Origin: Synaphobranchus kaupii
Lineage: Eukaryota; Chordata; Actinopteri; Anguilliformes; Synaphobranchidae
Assembly: GCA_029718625.1 (NCBI GenBank)
Contig: CM056376.1
Span: 110,999,488 to 111,063,487 of the forward strand
DNA length: 64,000 nucleotides
Direction of reading: 5' to 3'
Part shown: positions 13,001 to 27,168 of the stretch, one piece after another
How the letters are laid out: every line of letters begins with the position of its first letter
How positions within the stretch are numbered: the stretch's first letter is position 1
The notes under the pieces: generated by a model
Told to the model about the DNA's origin: nothing
The model's input: only the letters and a program-made list of their open reading frames with translations
Databases searched by the model: none
Position numbers and translations under genes: made by a program

Positions 13001-14620
13001 TCAGAGAACTAGCCTACCTTTTTCCCCTTGGAAAGCCGTTAATCACTATAATTTAGCGGTGGATAAAACGCTTTTAAGTTGACAGACAGCCATTGTAATA
13101 TCCAGAATTGGTGTCCAGCTGCTTGCCTGGAAAAGCCCCAAAGCTGGCATGGTCTTTAGTGTATAGAAATAAGGAAAGGCCGTTTTCTTAAAGCAAGTGA
13201 ACATTTTAAATTTAAACACTGACATGCAACGGGTGATGTCATGCCTTTTATTTTTTATTTAAGACAGCCTGGATTGCCCCCCAGTGTCATTTCATAAATA
13301 ATTCCGGCCTTTTGTGATTTACTTTATGAATTCACAACCACTGTTAATGTAGTGCTGTTCAGGCCAGCAAAGGGTTGGTAGGTGCAACTATCATATTGCA
13401 GCTGACTCAGTAGACCTGAGGTGCATACAAATTGGAACAATCAAGAACCCGTGGCTGATGGCCAAGATCTTCCCTCGTGATAAGACAATTGAGCACTGTA
13501 AACTGCTACAGAGATCCTTTATGATAAAACATTGTGCCTATTTATTGTGGTTGAAAGCAGGCGAAGACCATTTTAGGAAGCGTACCTAGACAATAGGAAT
13601 TAAGTTTCGATACTGAATATAGCCTACAGCAAGACACACAATGCCAATAATGCATTTTAGCAGGCTGTGTCGGCATCTATCTTAGTAGTCATCTTAACTT
13701 TGGTGTAGCTACATTAAATCTTTGATAATTAGATACATTAGCTGCGTCAGTGTTGTTCACGGGAATATCGGTTGCAAACCATGGTTAGTCATAAAATATA
13801 GATAGGAATTTTTGAGTGAAGATCGGAAAGGGAGAGTTTGAAAATCTGGGATTATAAAAATTGCGTGTGAACCTTTTGCCATACTTAGCTAACAAGTTAA
13901 CATTGGCAAGACAGTCACGTTAACTAATGGTAGATAACGGGTGAGTAAAACGGATTCCTTTATTAGCATGTTAGCTATCAGCGGAGTGTGTGATTAGCTC
14001 AGTCATGTTATAAATCAGATAAACAAAAAGCAGTAAACCAACGTTACACTAATGTTAGGCAGCAAGAGTAATGATAACGTTACCAAAAAAGAATACAAAA
14101 TATAATATTTACTAAACGCTGTTTAAGAAAATCTTGAAATGTAAATCAAACATAAATGTACCACGGCTAACTTTAAAACCATGCAATGTATGTGCAATAC
14201 ATTGCGGAAGTTTAGATAACGGTGGCTACAACATGTCATCTAACTGGGATACGTTTAATGTTGCCTCTTAATATTAAACTATTTTTGCAAAGTTTGTTTG
14301 ATGACAAGCGCCTCAGCTTAGCTAACGTTAGCTAGTTACCTAGCTACTTGGATAATTAGCTAATGTATGTAGCTAAGTTAGCTAGTTAGAAAACGCTAGT
14401 GACTAGCATTATGATGGGTTAGCGAACTGTTACCCGTTAGTACACGTTGATGTCATAAACATGTAGAAATTAATTTAACGTTATCCATCAGTGTAGTGCC
14501 TGTAAACTTACTCTTTTCAAGGCTGTCATCTTCCGAAACCCCGTGCAAAAGAAATTCAGCATCTTTTTTGAAACGATTTCGAAGAGTTTGAAATTCACTG
14601 TCTGCTAGAATATCCGCCAT
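10038..14620 (-). CDS. tmem128: Transmembrane protein 128, complete four-exon coding region
   Basis: A small four-helix membrane protein of poorly known function, probably of the endomembrane system. Minus-strand coding exons are 14512-14620, 11965-12097, 10444-10605 and 10038-10137; phases (1, 2, 2) agree and give 167 residues, against ~165 in human. Exon 1 encodes a polar N-terminus ([10 protein letters not shown]...), exon 2 [13 protein letters not shown] plus helix 1, exon 3 a helix and the conserved [19 protein letters not shown] segment, and exon 4 [10 protein letters not shown], a last helix and the stop after MLG. The ATG at 14620 is preferred; an in-frame ATG at 14635 would add five residues. 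A consensus donor CTGAG|GTAAGC begins 11 nt after the stop, so the 3' UTR may be spliced. The gene lies between otop1 and lyar as in human 4p16. Confidence 0.92.
10690..11368. mobile_element. Long palindromic MITE with a nested insertion (tmem128 intron 3)... upstream of exon 3
   Basis: The left terminus TTAAAGGGATAGTCTGGAA is mirrored by a right terminus ending ATCCCTTTAA, and the arms stay complementary for over 200 bp (for example CATCATGGGTAAGTCGTAAT against its reverse complement). The intact palindrome is broken at 11067-11220 by a separate insertion. The element lies in the tmem128 intron between coding exons 2 and 3 and is non-coding. Confidence 0.8.
11067..11220 (-). mobile_element. 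Nested short insertion with GTTAC target duplication
   Basis: GTTAC occurs at 11062-11066 and again at 11216-11220, and removing the stretch between restores the right arm of the surrounding palindrome (GGTTAC joined to CATAGAGTTG). The insert carries the common fish word CGCTTTGGATAAAAGCGTC and ends in TGTAATGTAAC. It contains no coding sequence. Its class is unknown to me. Confidence 0.7.
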
Positions 14621-14994
14621 ACTGTTTGTATGCAAAACTTACTTCCGGTTTTTTAAGGAGGAGTTAAACTCTGACGTTTCCGTTTCGAAGCAACTGTTAA
14701 GGGGACAGTTTACTTTCTGTGATTTAAAAAACATTATTTCAGTTTTAGTGCATGTTTTCAATGTTTTATGTTTTATTTGCCATGAAGGACATTTCAAATA
14801 TGGTGCAAAAGTGTTAAAAGTGAATTAGTAAAATGTGAAAATACAAAGTAATTTTCTAACATGAAAGTGAATATCAGTTTGTCAGAACACCAGCTATAGT
14901 CACTGCTGGCATATTCCAAAAACCCCTTCAATCAAATGGCTCTGGGCAGAATCCATAGAACTATATATTAACATTTCTATGGCAGAATCTGTAC
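14621..14994. other. tmem128 upstream region
   Basis: Immediate 5' flank of tmem128. No TATA box or recognisable gene is evident. Confidence 0.4.
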
Positions 14995-15661
14995 TAGTGA
15001 TGGGCAAAACAGTTCACTTCCGTGACTCGAATCACTAGAATCAGTTCATTAAAAAGATTCGTTCACCGAATCGTTCAGTGCTTGGGCGGAGCTCCGACTG
15101 CGTACCTGCGTAGTCCGACTCACTTAGTGAACTGAAACGGCCGAACGGTTCATGCGGAAGTGCTGTCGCTTTGACAAACGCGCCAAACTCCGTTTACAAA
15201 TCTTGATATTTTAAAAGTTTCCTCGTTGAATATCAATATTGGAGGTGAACGCTGGTTTTCAATGACTTTTAAGTCTTAACTTGCTGGGCCTGATTCTGGC
15301 AGTTTGAGCCGCTGATTATCACTCAGGATCACGTCACGTTAACTCACTGTGTCTAGTAGCCTTCAGTGAACGAATCACGACACGTTCGCTCGCAGAAGTC
15401 CACTATGCACGCTCGCTGCCTCGCTCGGCGCCCGCCCGTGAATGATTCGTTCAGCACAGCAGAACTGGTTCGCAGGGGACGAATCACGTTCGCTCGCGGC
15501 AGTCCCTCTCCCTCCCTGCACGCTCGCTGCTGATCAGATCCGTTCGAGAGCTCAACTGAACTGAGAAATGAACAGATCTTTTCAGTAAGTGATTCAGTTC
15601 AGTTCGTTCACCCAAAAGATTCGGTCTTTTGAACGAATCGTTCGCGAACGACACAACACTA
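14995..15661. mobile_element. Non-autonomous hAT element with 8-bp target duplication
   Basis: The element begins TAGTGATGGGCAAAAC and ends ACGACACAACACTA, giving imperfect terminal inverted repeats (TAGTG-TG-). It is flanked by exact copies of ATCTGTAC at 14987-14994 and 15662-15669, the 8-bp duplication expected for hAT. Internally it is built from variants of GAACGAATC/GATTCGTTC in both orientations. At 667 bp it has no transposase. Confidence 0.88.
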
Positions 15662-18356
15662 ATCTGTACACTACTCTCAAATGTTTTATATTTTAGGACC
15701 CAGAGACCATTTAAACACAGAGCAGGGGACTTCAGCCAGCTACTTCTTCCTGGGGGCCAGATTCATTTTTAATGAACGATTTACTATTTTTAAAAATACT
15801 ATTTAAAAATATGTATGACAAGATATTTTACTTATTGTTTTGTCACTCGTGGGGAGTATACTAACAAAGGTCAGGGCTCAATTAAGTCAGTTCAGGAAAT
15901 TTAAATTCAAGGACTAAAAATGGGAAGGATTCTTCTGTAAATTACTGCATTGAAATGTAATTGTCGGGTGCTGACACTGTGCGGGCATAATTTCTAAGCC
16001 ACATTTCGCCTCTGAGTAGCCCTGAAGTATAGAGTATACATGGGGGTGTGGTCAATATAGCGATGTTCTGAACACTGCTCATTACTTTGATATAAATTCT
16101 CATCAAATTTAATAGGTCAGTAAATTAATTATATAATCTTCATATTAGTTTACTTTTTTCAGCTTTAAATATCAGTGGAAAGAGTAAATAGATCCTGCAG
16201 TGCAAAAAAAAAAGGCAAAAGAGCCTGGTATGCAAGCAAGAAATTTTCATTACAACGTTTAACAACTGCAGGTGCCAAGAAATGCTCAATAAAGCCAGAC
16301 AAGACACTAATCCTATTTTAGGACATGAAATGTTTGAAAAGAGAGAAAGGAGAGGAAAAAATATTTGCTCAGGGCTAGTGTTTCCCAAGGGTCCGGGCCA
16401 AAATCTGGAAGACAGGAGACACAATAGATATATAAAAAAAACTGCACAGGAGGGCATGTTGCCAGGAACATTTCTGAAGCAGACTCTAAGAGGATCAGGG
16501 TTTCGAGTGCAAGAGCAGGAGGACTTTTAGGAGAAAACGATACGCAGAAAAGAGAAGGGGGGAGAAAACTGGTATTAGAACAAAAGAGGGACCAAATAGA
16601 ATAATGTCCACGCTCTTCAAAGCCAAGCACCGTAGCACAGTAAAAAGAAACAGGTTCGGTGGTGATGAGCCTCCTTTGTAGTGTAAATCTGTTTGGGTGC
16701 CCTTCCCTATGGCAGGAGGAATTAACGCAGGTCCTGGAGAGTACCCCAGTATATGCCGGTCTCCACTCAACCCAATCTTGATTAATTATAGTTGTAGAAA
16801 CCATCTGTTTAAGTTCCATAAGTTCATGATGAAACATTTTAACAAAGTCAACAGTGACAATATTATTAGGGGTCCAAGCACGTAGTGCTGGAACCCTATT
16901 GTTATTGCTGATTTTATTATTATTATTCCCAAATTTGTTACAATTGCAGCAAAACCACTTGGTAACTTTTGCTGAAACTTTGCAGACATGTAGAGACTGC
17001 GACAGGACACATGTACAGCGAATTCCAACCCAATTGACCTGATGGTGGCGCTATAGAAACAAATAACATCTTTTGGCCAATAACTTTTGAACCGTTTGGC
17101 CTATCTTCAAAATTATTTTTGCTTCAGATTCCTTGGCTCATGGCAAACAACTTTGTTATTAGGACCAATGAGGTCAGCCAAATTGGATTTTTTGCAAATT
17201 TGCATTTTGTGAAAAACCTTTAAAATGTATCTCCTCTGAGACCATTTGACATATCAACATGCACCTCACACCAGTTTGTTAAGGAGACGGTCCTCTAAAA
17301 AGTTACTATAAAAGACACTGATAGTCCAAATATCCTGACTGCAGTAAACCAGTAAAAACTGTTGTGGGTGTGGCTTGTCACAAAAATGCTAATAACTCCA
17401 AAATGCTTCAATGGATATTAATGAAATTTGGTTTCTATTCTTGAACTGACATTATGAGCCAAACTCTAAAGTATTGCCTCAATAGAATCAAATGGTGGCG
17501 CTATAGAGCATAATATATATTGTTTAATTAATAAATGTATTAAAAATCACCATTATTTTTTAAACATTTAAACCTTGCTGTAGTGATCAATTTCCTCATC
17601 TGGAACATATGTATGTACCATACATGTTGCTGCCATCTTGGATTGGCCACCATTTTGGAAATGCGATTACCATTTCACTCTGTCCCCAGTTTTGGTCTAA
17701 TCACAAAACTGACAACTATGAAACTTAGGACATTAGTAGAAGGTAGTTTCATATGGCCACATAGCGATTTTGGCACTGATTGGCCACTTGGTGGTGCTGT
17801 AACTGTCATTTGAATTTCCAATATTCAAACAATCATAACTTCTGCCCCGTTGCAGATAGAGACTTACATTCTACATCAGAAGATGTGTCTCCCCATGGAC
17901 AAATCAATTGCTTAGGAGTCATAAGGTCCACCATTTTCAGCCATTTTGAATTTATTGAAAACCCTTTAAAAACATCTCCCCCTAGAGTGTTTGATCTATC
18001 AACATGGAACTATCACCAATTTGTTCAGATAAAGGTCCCCTTAAAAGTTACTATAAAGAAATCAGATATTTCAAACAACGTGGCCGCAGTAAGCCAATAA
18101 AAATGGATGTGGGCGTGGTTTAACTAAAAAATGCTAATAACTCCAAAATGCTTTAAAGCATACTGATGAAATCTGGTAGCTATACTAGCACTAACGTCAA
18201 GAGCCAAACACTAAAGTATTAGCTACATTGAATCAAATAGTGGCACTATAGAGCATAATATGTATTTTTAATTAATAAATTCTTGAAAAATCACTGTTGT
18301 GTTTTAAACATGTGTCGTGATCAAGCACTGGGTCCCCACAGGCTATCCCTTATGAC

Positions 18357-18420
18357 TTAGTGGTAAGAGCAATGGCTTGGTATATGGGAGACCCGGGTTC
18401 AATCCCCACCAGGTAGGCCC
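18357..18420 (+). other. tRNA-like module 1 inside the 2-kb repeat
   Basis: GACTTAGTGGTAAGAGC resembles an RNA polymerase III A box, and GACCCGGGTTCAATCCCCACC contains a good B box (GGTTCAATCC). The spacing fits a tRNA-derived element, but I could not fold a convincing full cloverleaf, so I do not call a tRNA gene. Confidence 0.5.
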
Positions 18421-18667
18421 ACCAAAAGTTACCTTTCTTTTCGATGAAAAAAAAAGTTTGTTATGCTTTTCACACTTAAAATGTTCTTTTCACATTATTG
18501 CAAAGGCAAAGAAATGTTATTATATTACCTATTCACTGTTTCACTAGTACTTAGTAATGAGTGAAACAAATAAAGTTTTAATAAAGTTTTTTCCTTTTTC
18601 CTGCCAAATTCTTCATCAAAAATGCTCCATACCCTCAAATAATTCTCCCCATTGGGTACTATATCTG

Positions 18668-18727
18668 CAATGGCTTAGAGCAATATGCTTTTGATGTGGG
18701 AGACCCGGGTTCAAATCCCACCAGGTA
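18668..18727 (+). other. tRNA-like module 2 inside the 2-kb repeat
   Basis: CAATGGCTTAGAGCAATATGC followed by GGGAGACCCGGGTTCAAATC repeats the A-box-like and B-box-like words of the first module, ~300 bp downstream. It is diverged and truncated on the A-box side. Confidence 0.45.
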
Positions 18728-18881
18728 CCAAAGGTTATGTTTCTCTTGTCAGTTTTTGAAATTTTGCAATGTAACATGATTACAACCTTTTGCTTGGACC
18801 CTGCGTATCGCTGCTTGCAGCTATATTTATTATTATTAACCCCCAGCTCAGTCAGAAAATATGATCAAGTAAAATGTTTTT

Positions 18882-18883
<2 letters not shown>

Positions 18884-18932
<49 letters not shown>
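18884..18932 (+). repeat. (TA)n microsatellite
   Basis: A nearly pure TA dinucleotide run of ~49 bp just after the 2-kb repeat. Confidence 0.9.
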
Positions 18933-18937
<5 letters not shown>

Positions 18938-19321
18938 CTGTTTGTACATGGAGCATGCTCATTGCTGGGTTGACACCAGATTCCGGTGACCTATGAGCTT
19001 ATGTGTGTTATTTTACTGTCTGTGTCTGTGATTCAAGAGACAAAGATTGAAGAACAACTTCCTGAAATGTGAATCACCAGTTACTGAAAGACTTCTGCTT
19101 GAGTTACTCATCTGTTTTGTCCTGTCCTGTGATCTTGATAGCAGCTTAGTACATTTGTAAAGAACCCTGAAAATAAGGTGACCTACAAAATGTTTAATTT
19201 CCATTTTACTTTATTGTTTGTGCCCATTTCAGTGTGCCGCCGCTTCCATGCCACCATGCCACCCTGCCACCCACCCCCCCTCTCTCCACTTCCAAGGAGC
19301 AATGGAGTCACATTTTCTGAA

Positions 19322-19427
19322 AAAGCACCCCCACTCCAACTATTGCACCACGGTAGAGACACATGGTGTCTGAGAAAGCACCCCCACTCCAACTACTGCA
19401 CCACAGTAGAGACACATGGAGTCACAC
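19322..19427 (+). repeat. 53-bp tandem duplication
   Basis: Two head-to-tail copies of a 53-bp unit starting AAAGCACCCCCACTCCAACT, at 19322 and 19375, differing at a few bases. Confidence 0.85.
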
Positions 19428-19485
19428 ATGGGAAAGCTAAGTTTTTTTTATTTTTAAGAATGGTGATTTAGTGATTAGAACCAAA

Positions 19486-19878
19486 AGAGATGATGAGTTC
19501 AAAGGAAATCTGAAAACACACTGAAGAATGGAATAGGCAATCGCTACACAATAATTGCAAAAGACAATAAAAAGAGAGGAATGAGCAATTGTAATTAAGG
19601 CAGGATATTTTTTTTTTTTTTTTTTAATTGCTCAAATTGGCACCTGCCTCGCAGGCATGTCTGCCGGATTCCAGAAACAATAGAGATGATGAGTTCAAAG
19701 GAAATCTGAAAACACACTGAAGAATGGAGTAGGCAATCGCTACACAATAATTGCAAAAGACAATAAAAAGAGAGGAATGAGCAATTGTAATTAAGGCAGG
19801 AGAATTATTATTATTTTTTTTAATTGCTCAAATTGGCACCTGCCTCGCAGGCATGTCTGCCGGATTCCAGAAACAATA
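19486..19878 (+). repeat. 196-bp tandem duplication
   Basis: Two near-identical units starting at AGAGATGATGAGTTCAAAGG (19486 and 19682) and ending CCGGATTCCAGAAACAATAG. The main difference is the T-rich homopolymer stretch. High identity points to a recent duplication. Confidence 0.9.
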
Positions 19879-21245
19879 GCGTCTTCTCAGCCCAAAAACA
19901 AGGCCTTATCTGTAAACGTATACTTTTACATACTTTCCCTCCATGTTATTGCGCCATGCAATCCTAGCCCCCACTGACTGGAGACCAAGGATATGGCTGT
20001 GTAAAACCGGGGTGGGGGGGGGTTGTGGCTTAGAGGGGGGTAAGGGTATTCCTCTGTGTTTCTCAGCAACCTGTTGATTGACAGTTGTCAGTCCCCTTGT
20101 TCACAGATATGTGGATCTGATCCAAAGTGAGCAGCCATGTAAAGGTCCGATGGCTGAAGTTGTGAGATGGCAGGCAGCACTGAATGGAAAAAAACCAAGC
20201 GCCAGAGGCTAAATGTGGTCCCTGCCAGTTCAGAATGAGCTTTGTGTGGTTGTAATTTAAGTAGAACAAATAACACCGGGATCACACACACAAACACACA
20301 CTCACAGTACAGTGTACACACACTCTCTCGCTGTATTTTTCTGTTGAATTTGTCAGCTCATTTGCAAGCAGAACTGTATATTCTTGACCTAAATATACAT
20401 ACATATTTCTCACAGTGTGATAAAATGACTATCTCCATGAAGATGGGCAGTGATGCTCATTGCTCTTAAAACGGTTCAGCAATGCTTTCACACCGTGACC
20501 GAAACAGGAGTAAGCGGCTGCTGTGGGACGTCAACGCAGTATTAGAATCAGGACATAGGAGAGAAGATCACTCTCTGGGAGTTCACTCTTACCTTACAGT
20601 AACTCGGACCTCTGTGCCGTTTCTCCCTGCCCGGAAAAAACATTTGATCCCCGATGTTTTCAAAATGTACTTCCTTGCCAATGCTGCATAACATGAGCAT
20701 TCAACCAACAACAAAAAAAACAAAACCGCTGCCCCCAGTGGCCAAAATTAAGTGGATCAGGTCCATCTGACACATTACAACCCTTTTATAACACTGATGC
20801 TGGCTAGGCTGTTTAGTAACAATGTCAAGGATAATAATAAAGAATAAAGAAAAAAACAAGCTCCTTAAACACTATTGCTCCCTAAAAACGTTTTTGTGCT
20901 GAAGGAATGTGGTCCGAAACATGAGTTTAGTCTTAAGCTACACTTTTATTATGTTTTATCAAGTAAAATATAACCTTTCATTTTCAGAAACTTTTCAGGC
21001 TGAAAAAGCAGGAGCAGAAGACAGAAAATTGGGTTTAGTCCCATTTAATCCCTTTTAAAGTCCAGTTAAAATTAATAACAGGGCTTAAAGCCTCATTCTC
21101 ACCAGAAAACAGCAGTTTAATACTTCCAAACATGAGAAACAAGCTCTCTAATGCCTGAAGTATGTGATATATAATTACAGGTAAGCGCCAGGATGACTCA
21201 GAGGATTAACAGAACTTCATAAAGAGGCGGATATTTTCTTCACCG

Positions 21246-23363
<2,118 letters not shown>

Positions 23364-23369
23364 TTTATT
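23364..23369 (-). terminator. lyar polyadenylation signal
   Basis: AATAAA on the minus strand ~110 nt downstream of the lyar stop codon, in an AT-rich context. Confidence 0.65.
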
Positions 23370-23476
23370 TTAAAAAAAAACATTCAACAGCATTTCTGTG
23401 GAAAACACATACATCCCAAAAAACGTGCCACCATGGAGATTGTAGAATGTGTGGCTCTGTGCTGTGCAAAGGGGTA

Positions 23477-26400
23477 TTATTTTATGAGTCTGACCTTTTC
23501 TTTCAGTACTCGAAATTTTGGGTTATTGTTGACTTTTTTGCTGAACAGAGCAAGCAGCTCCTCTTCCGATTTGTGGTTTCCGTCACCGCTGAAGGAGTAG
23601 TAAGCCGCCAAAACCTAAAAACGCACAAAAACACGACAGTTCACACCATTAGCACACGACTTAAGCTGCAAGTCAGTCTTTGCTACAGTTTCAACCGCTA
23701 GTTTTGGGAGAGCACAGACGAGCCCTCTTTGAAGGCGACGCCACCCCCTCTGCTGGCTCCTTTCACTCAGCCAATTATGTGCTGCTCTGCACGGCTGTCA
23801 GTCTTTCAGCACTGGCTCGGCCCAGATTCAATAGCAGACCGTGAGTCGCATCCGTACACTGTATACAACCCCTGGCAAAAATTATGGAATCACCACACTT
23901 AGAGGATGTTCACCCAGCTTTTTTACTTCGTAGCAAATAAACAAATCACAGATATGACACAAAACTATTTTTGTTTAATAGCTGAACATTCTGGCTTCGT
24001 GAAACATACCTCAAACAAATTAAATTAAATTATTTTAATTAATGGCATATTTTTTTCCAGATCAAGTAGAGGAAAAAACTATGGAATCGCTCAATGTTGA
24101 GGAAGAAATTATGGAATAATCAACAAAAAAATAAATAAAAATCACAATTAAGAGTACTTTGTTGCTCCTCCTCGGGCTTTTATGATGGCTTGAATTCTTT
24201 GAGGCATGGAGTTCACTAATGAAAAACAATATTCTCCATCAAGCTGGTTCCAACTTTCTCAAATAGCGGTTGATAGATCAGCTTTGCAGGATGGAGCCTT
24301 GTCATGGACCAATTTTTTAAAATTTCCACCATAAATTTTCAATCGGACTGAGATCTGGACTGTTTGCGGACCATGTCATTGAGTTGATATGCCTTTCCTG
24401 AAGAAAAGCTTTAACACTCTTTGCTCTGTGGCAAGATGCATTATCATCCTGAAAAATGACTTCATCATCACTAATCCTATTTTCTATCGATGGAATGAGA
24501 AAAGTGTCCAAAATTTCAATGTACACCTGTGCAATGACTGTTGAGGTAATGATTGCCATCTCCCCTGGTCCTTTACCTGACATGCAACCCCATATCATAA
24601 ATGACTGGGGAAATTTGATTGCTTTCTTCAGGCAGTCATCTTTTCGTTTGGCTTTTCTATATGTAAATCCCATTTCATTCAGCCGATTTCTTACAGTTCT
24701 GTCACAAATATTGACTCCTATTTTCGCCCATTTGTTTTTAATTTGTTTTGTTGTGCATTTTCTATTTTCAAGGCATATTGCTTTGAGTTTTCTATCCTGA
24801 CGCTTTTTGACGTTTTTTCCTCTAGTTGATCTGGAAAAAAATATGCCATTAATTAAAATAATTTAATTTTAATTTGTTTGAGGTATGTTTCACGAAGCCA
24901 GAATGTTCAGCTATTAAACAAAAATAGTTCTGTGTCATATCTGTGATTTGTTTATTTGCTACAAAGTAAAAAAGCTGGGTAAACATCCTCTAAGTGTAGT
25001 GATTCCATAATTTTTGCCAGGGGTTGTAGTTACACTGGGATAAAAAGTGAACAGAAGCATCAAGGATCCACAGAGTAACCATGGGTACACTGACCTTCTT
25101 CCTCAGTCTCTTAATTGCCAGTCCCCTCCTCAGGGGCTTCCTTCAAGACTGCTTTTATTGTTCCCTTCCAGTTGAATTTACCTGTGGGGGTAAAAAAGTT
25201 CATTCTAACCTCAGTCAATAAAATCCTTCCAATGTGAAACTGACATACTGAAGATGCACACTACACACAGTATGATCCAAGTTAACCATTTCAGTATTTT
25301 TGATTGTTACAAACTTATTATCAATGTTCACAACTGTCCTCTAATTAACCTAAGTGATTACAGTTTTTTTTTTTTAGTTTTTTTTTTTTACAGACAGTAT
25401 AATCTGGATCCTTTTCCTTTTGTCTTACATCAAAGCCAATGCCTTCTGGAGTTATATACATTGGGCCTGATTTACTAAGACCTTTAGCAGGTGCAAAATA
25501 TTTTAGCACAAGCAAAACCAATAACATGACCAATGATTGGTGCAAAACAAATACCATGACCAATCATTGGCCATTTTATTTTGCGTGTGCTAAAACAATC
25601 TCTTGAAAAATCTGCAGCAATGTGCCTGCATTGCCCCACAGTGGCCAACAGGGGTACTGTCTACAGATGCTTATCTGCATTCAAGGCACTGCCTTACAGG
25701 GGGAAAATGTGTCCTTGTGATGTAAAGATTCATCTTGAAAATGTCCTTGAATAGACTGAAGTGAAGTGACTGCACCAAAAAGAATATGTTAAAATGATAA
25801 ACCCTTTCAGGCGTGAAACCAGATGAGACGTGTACCAGTGTGTGCAAAATAACATTCATGTTGCACACTGTACACAGCTAACACACACTGGCTCAGAATA
25901 ACAGCCATTTTTTGCAGGGGATACCTTTGGGGCTTGATTCACCCTCGTCATCGTCTCCATTTTTCTGCTCAGCTTCAACTGTACTATCTGAGAACAGAAA
26001 AAGCACAAAGCATGGACACAGTGAAAACCGAACAATAAACACAGGTCCCTCACAAGACACTTCCATTTCTCATTAAGAGTGCAGCAACTTATTTCAAATC
26101 TATTTATTTACCCTCAACTTAACCAAGAAGTCCTACTGAGAATTAGAATCTATTTTACAGGGGTGCAGCACAAAACATTTAATGAAAGAATATTCAACGG
26201 TAAAGTTCCCACCTTCCGACTGGCCTTTCTTGCCCTTCTTGGCTTTTTGGCGACCGTCTCCTCTTCCAGGCTGTGCCCGTTCTCTCTCCCTCCTTCCTCG
26301 TTGGCCACGGGGGTTTCCTCCTCGTTCCTTTTCCTCTTCCTCTTCTTCCTCGGTTTCTCGGTGGCGTCTGGCCCCTCCCCTTCCTCCGCCACGACCCCGT

Positions 26401-27135
26401 TTTCTTCCCCTCTCTTCTTTTTGCCCTTCTTTTGCCGTTCTTCTTTCCTCTCTCGTTTGTTCTTCTTCTTTTCCTTGGGCGGGGCCTCCTGGCCCGCGTT
26501 CGCCTCCGTCTGAGCGCCCGCGGGCGGCTGCACCGCGCTCTCCGTGGGCACGGTCACGGCCTGTTTCGGGGCGGGGGAAGCCTAAGAACATCACAAGGCT
26601 GTTCATTAGTCAGGTTCAGTCTTTCTTTAACACCGACTACAGGACGGGCTGCCACTAAGTGTCTGATCACTACAGCTTAGTTATTGAGAGCAAAGGGCTT
26701 TCAACTGGCTGACACCTGTCAATCATTTACGTAGGGATACAAGGTATCGGCTGAAATGGCATCATAAGGCCTCAGCAATGTGCCGGACATGTACCCTATC
26801 CTTTAGAAACTTACAGTATAAAATGACTAATTTATTCCCACCTCAACAGTATAAGTCCACGTAAGACCAGCCACAAATTCCAACTGTCTGTGCAAATCGC
26901 TCACTGACTCATGTATGGTGAGCAATGCTTTAAACTCGATCAGGATATCTGTTTGTCTGCGAGGGATGACAGAGGGTTGAGGTTCAATGGCTTTGGGCAC
27001 AGGAGGTAGGTGTTGTGAAGCTTAATAATTGGAAGCAGGACTCACATTGCTGGTGGCTTCAGAGAAGATGTCCCACACCTGATCATGCAGGGCTGTGTTG
27101 TATATCTTCAGGCTGTTCTTCATCCAGTTCTGCCA

Positions 27136-27168
<33 letters not shown>

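Larger units (their letters stand above)
16868..18837. repeat. ~2-kb modular repeat with internal duplication and tRNA-like modules
   Basis: The block opens with GGGGTCCAAGCACGTAGTGC and closes near GCTTGGACCCTGCG...CTTGCAGC, so GGGTCCAAGC forms a 10-bp inverted repeat near the ends. Inside, 17212-17574 and 17956-18311 are diverged direct repeats (GCTAATAACTCCAAAATGCTT, GAATCAAAT-GTGGC-CTATAGAGCATAAT). After them come two tRNA-like modules. No coding capacity is seen. It looks like a DNA-transposon-like or composite repeat; the class is inferred, not recognised. Confidence 0.6.

Noticed and set aside
16313..16837. Minus-strand frame of 174 codons
   Set aside because: No recognisable domain, composition like random non-coding sequence, overlapping frames on both strands.
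18357..18420. Candidate tRNA gene
   Set aside because: B box is good but no convincing acceptor stem or anticodon arm could be formed, and the module is embedded in an interspersed repeat with a second decayed copy.
26133..26680. Several overlapping open frames on both strands opposite lyar exon 5
   Set aside because: Shadows of a low-complexity Lys/Arg/Glu coding exon. Only the frame with KKNKRERKEERQKK (and its C-terminal partner after an indel) is supported by LYAR similarity.
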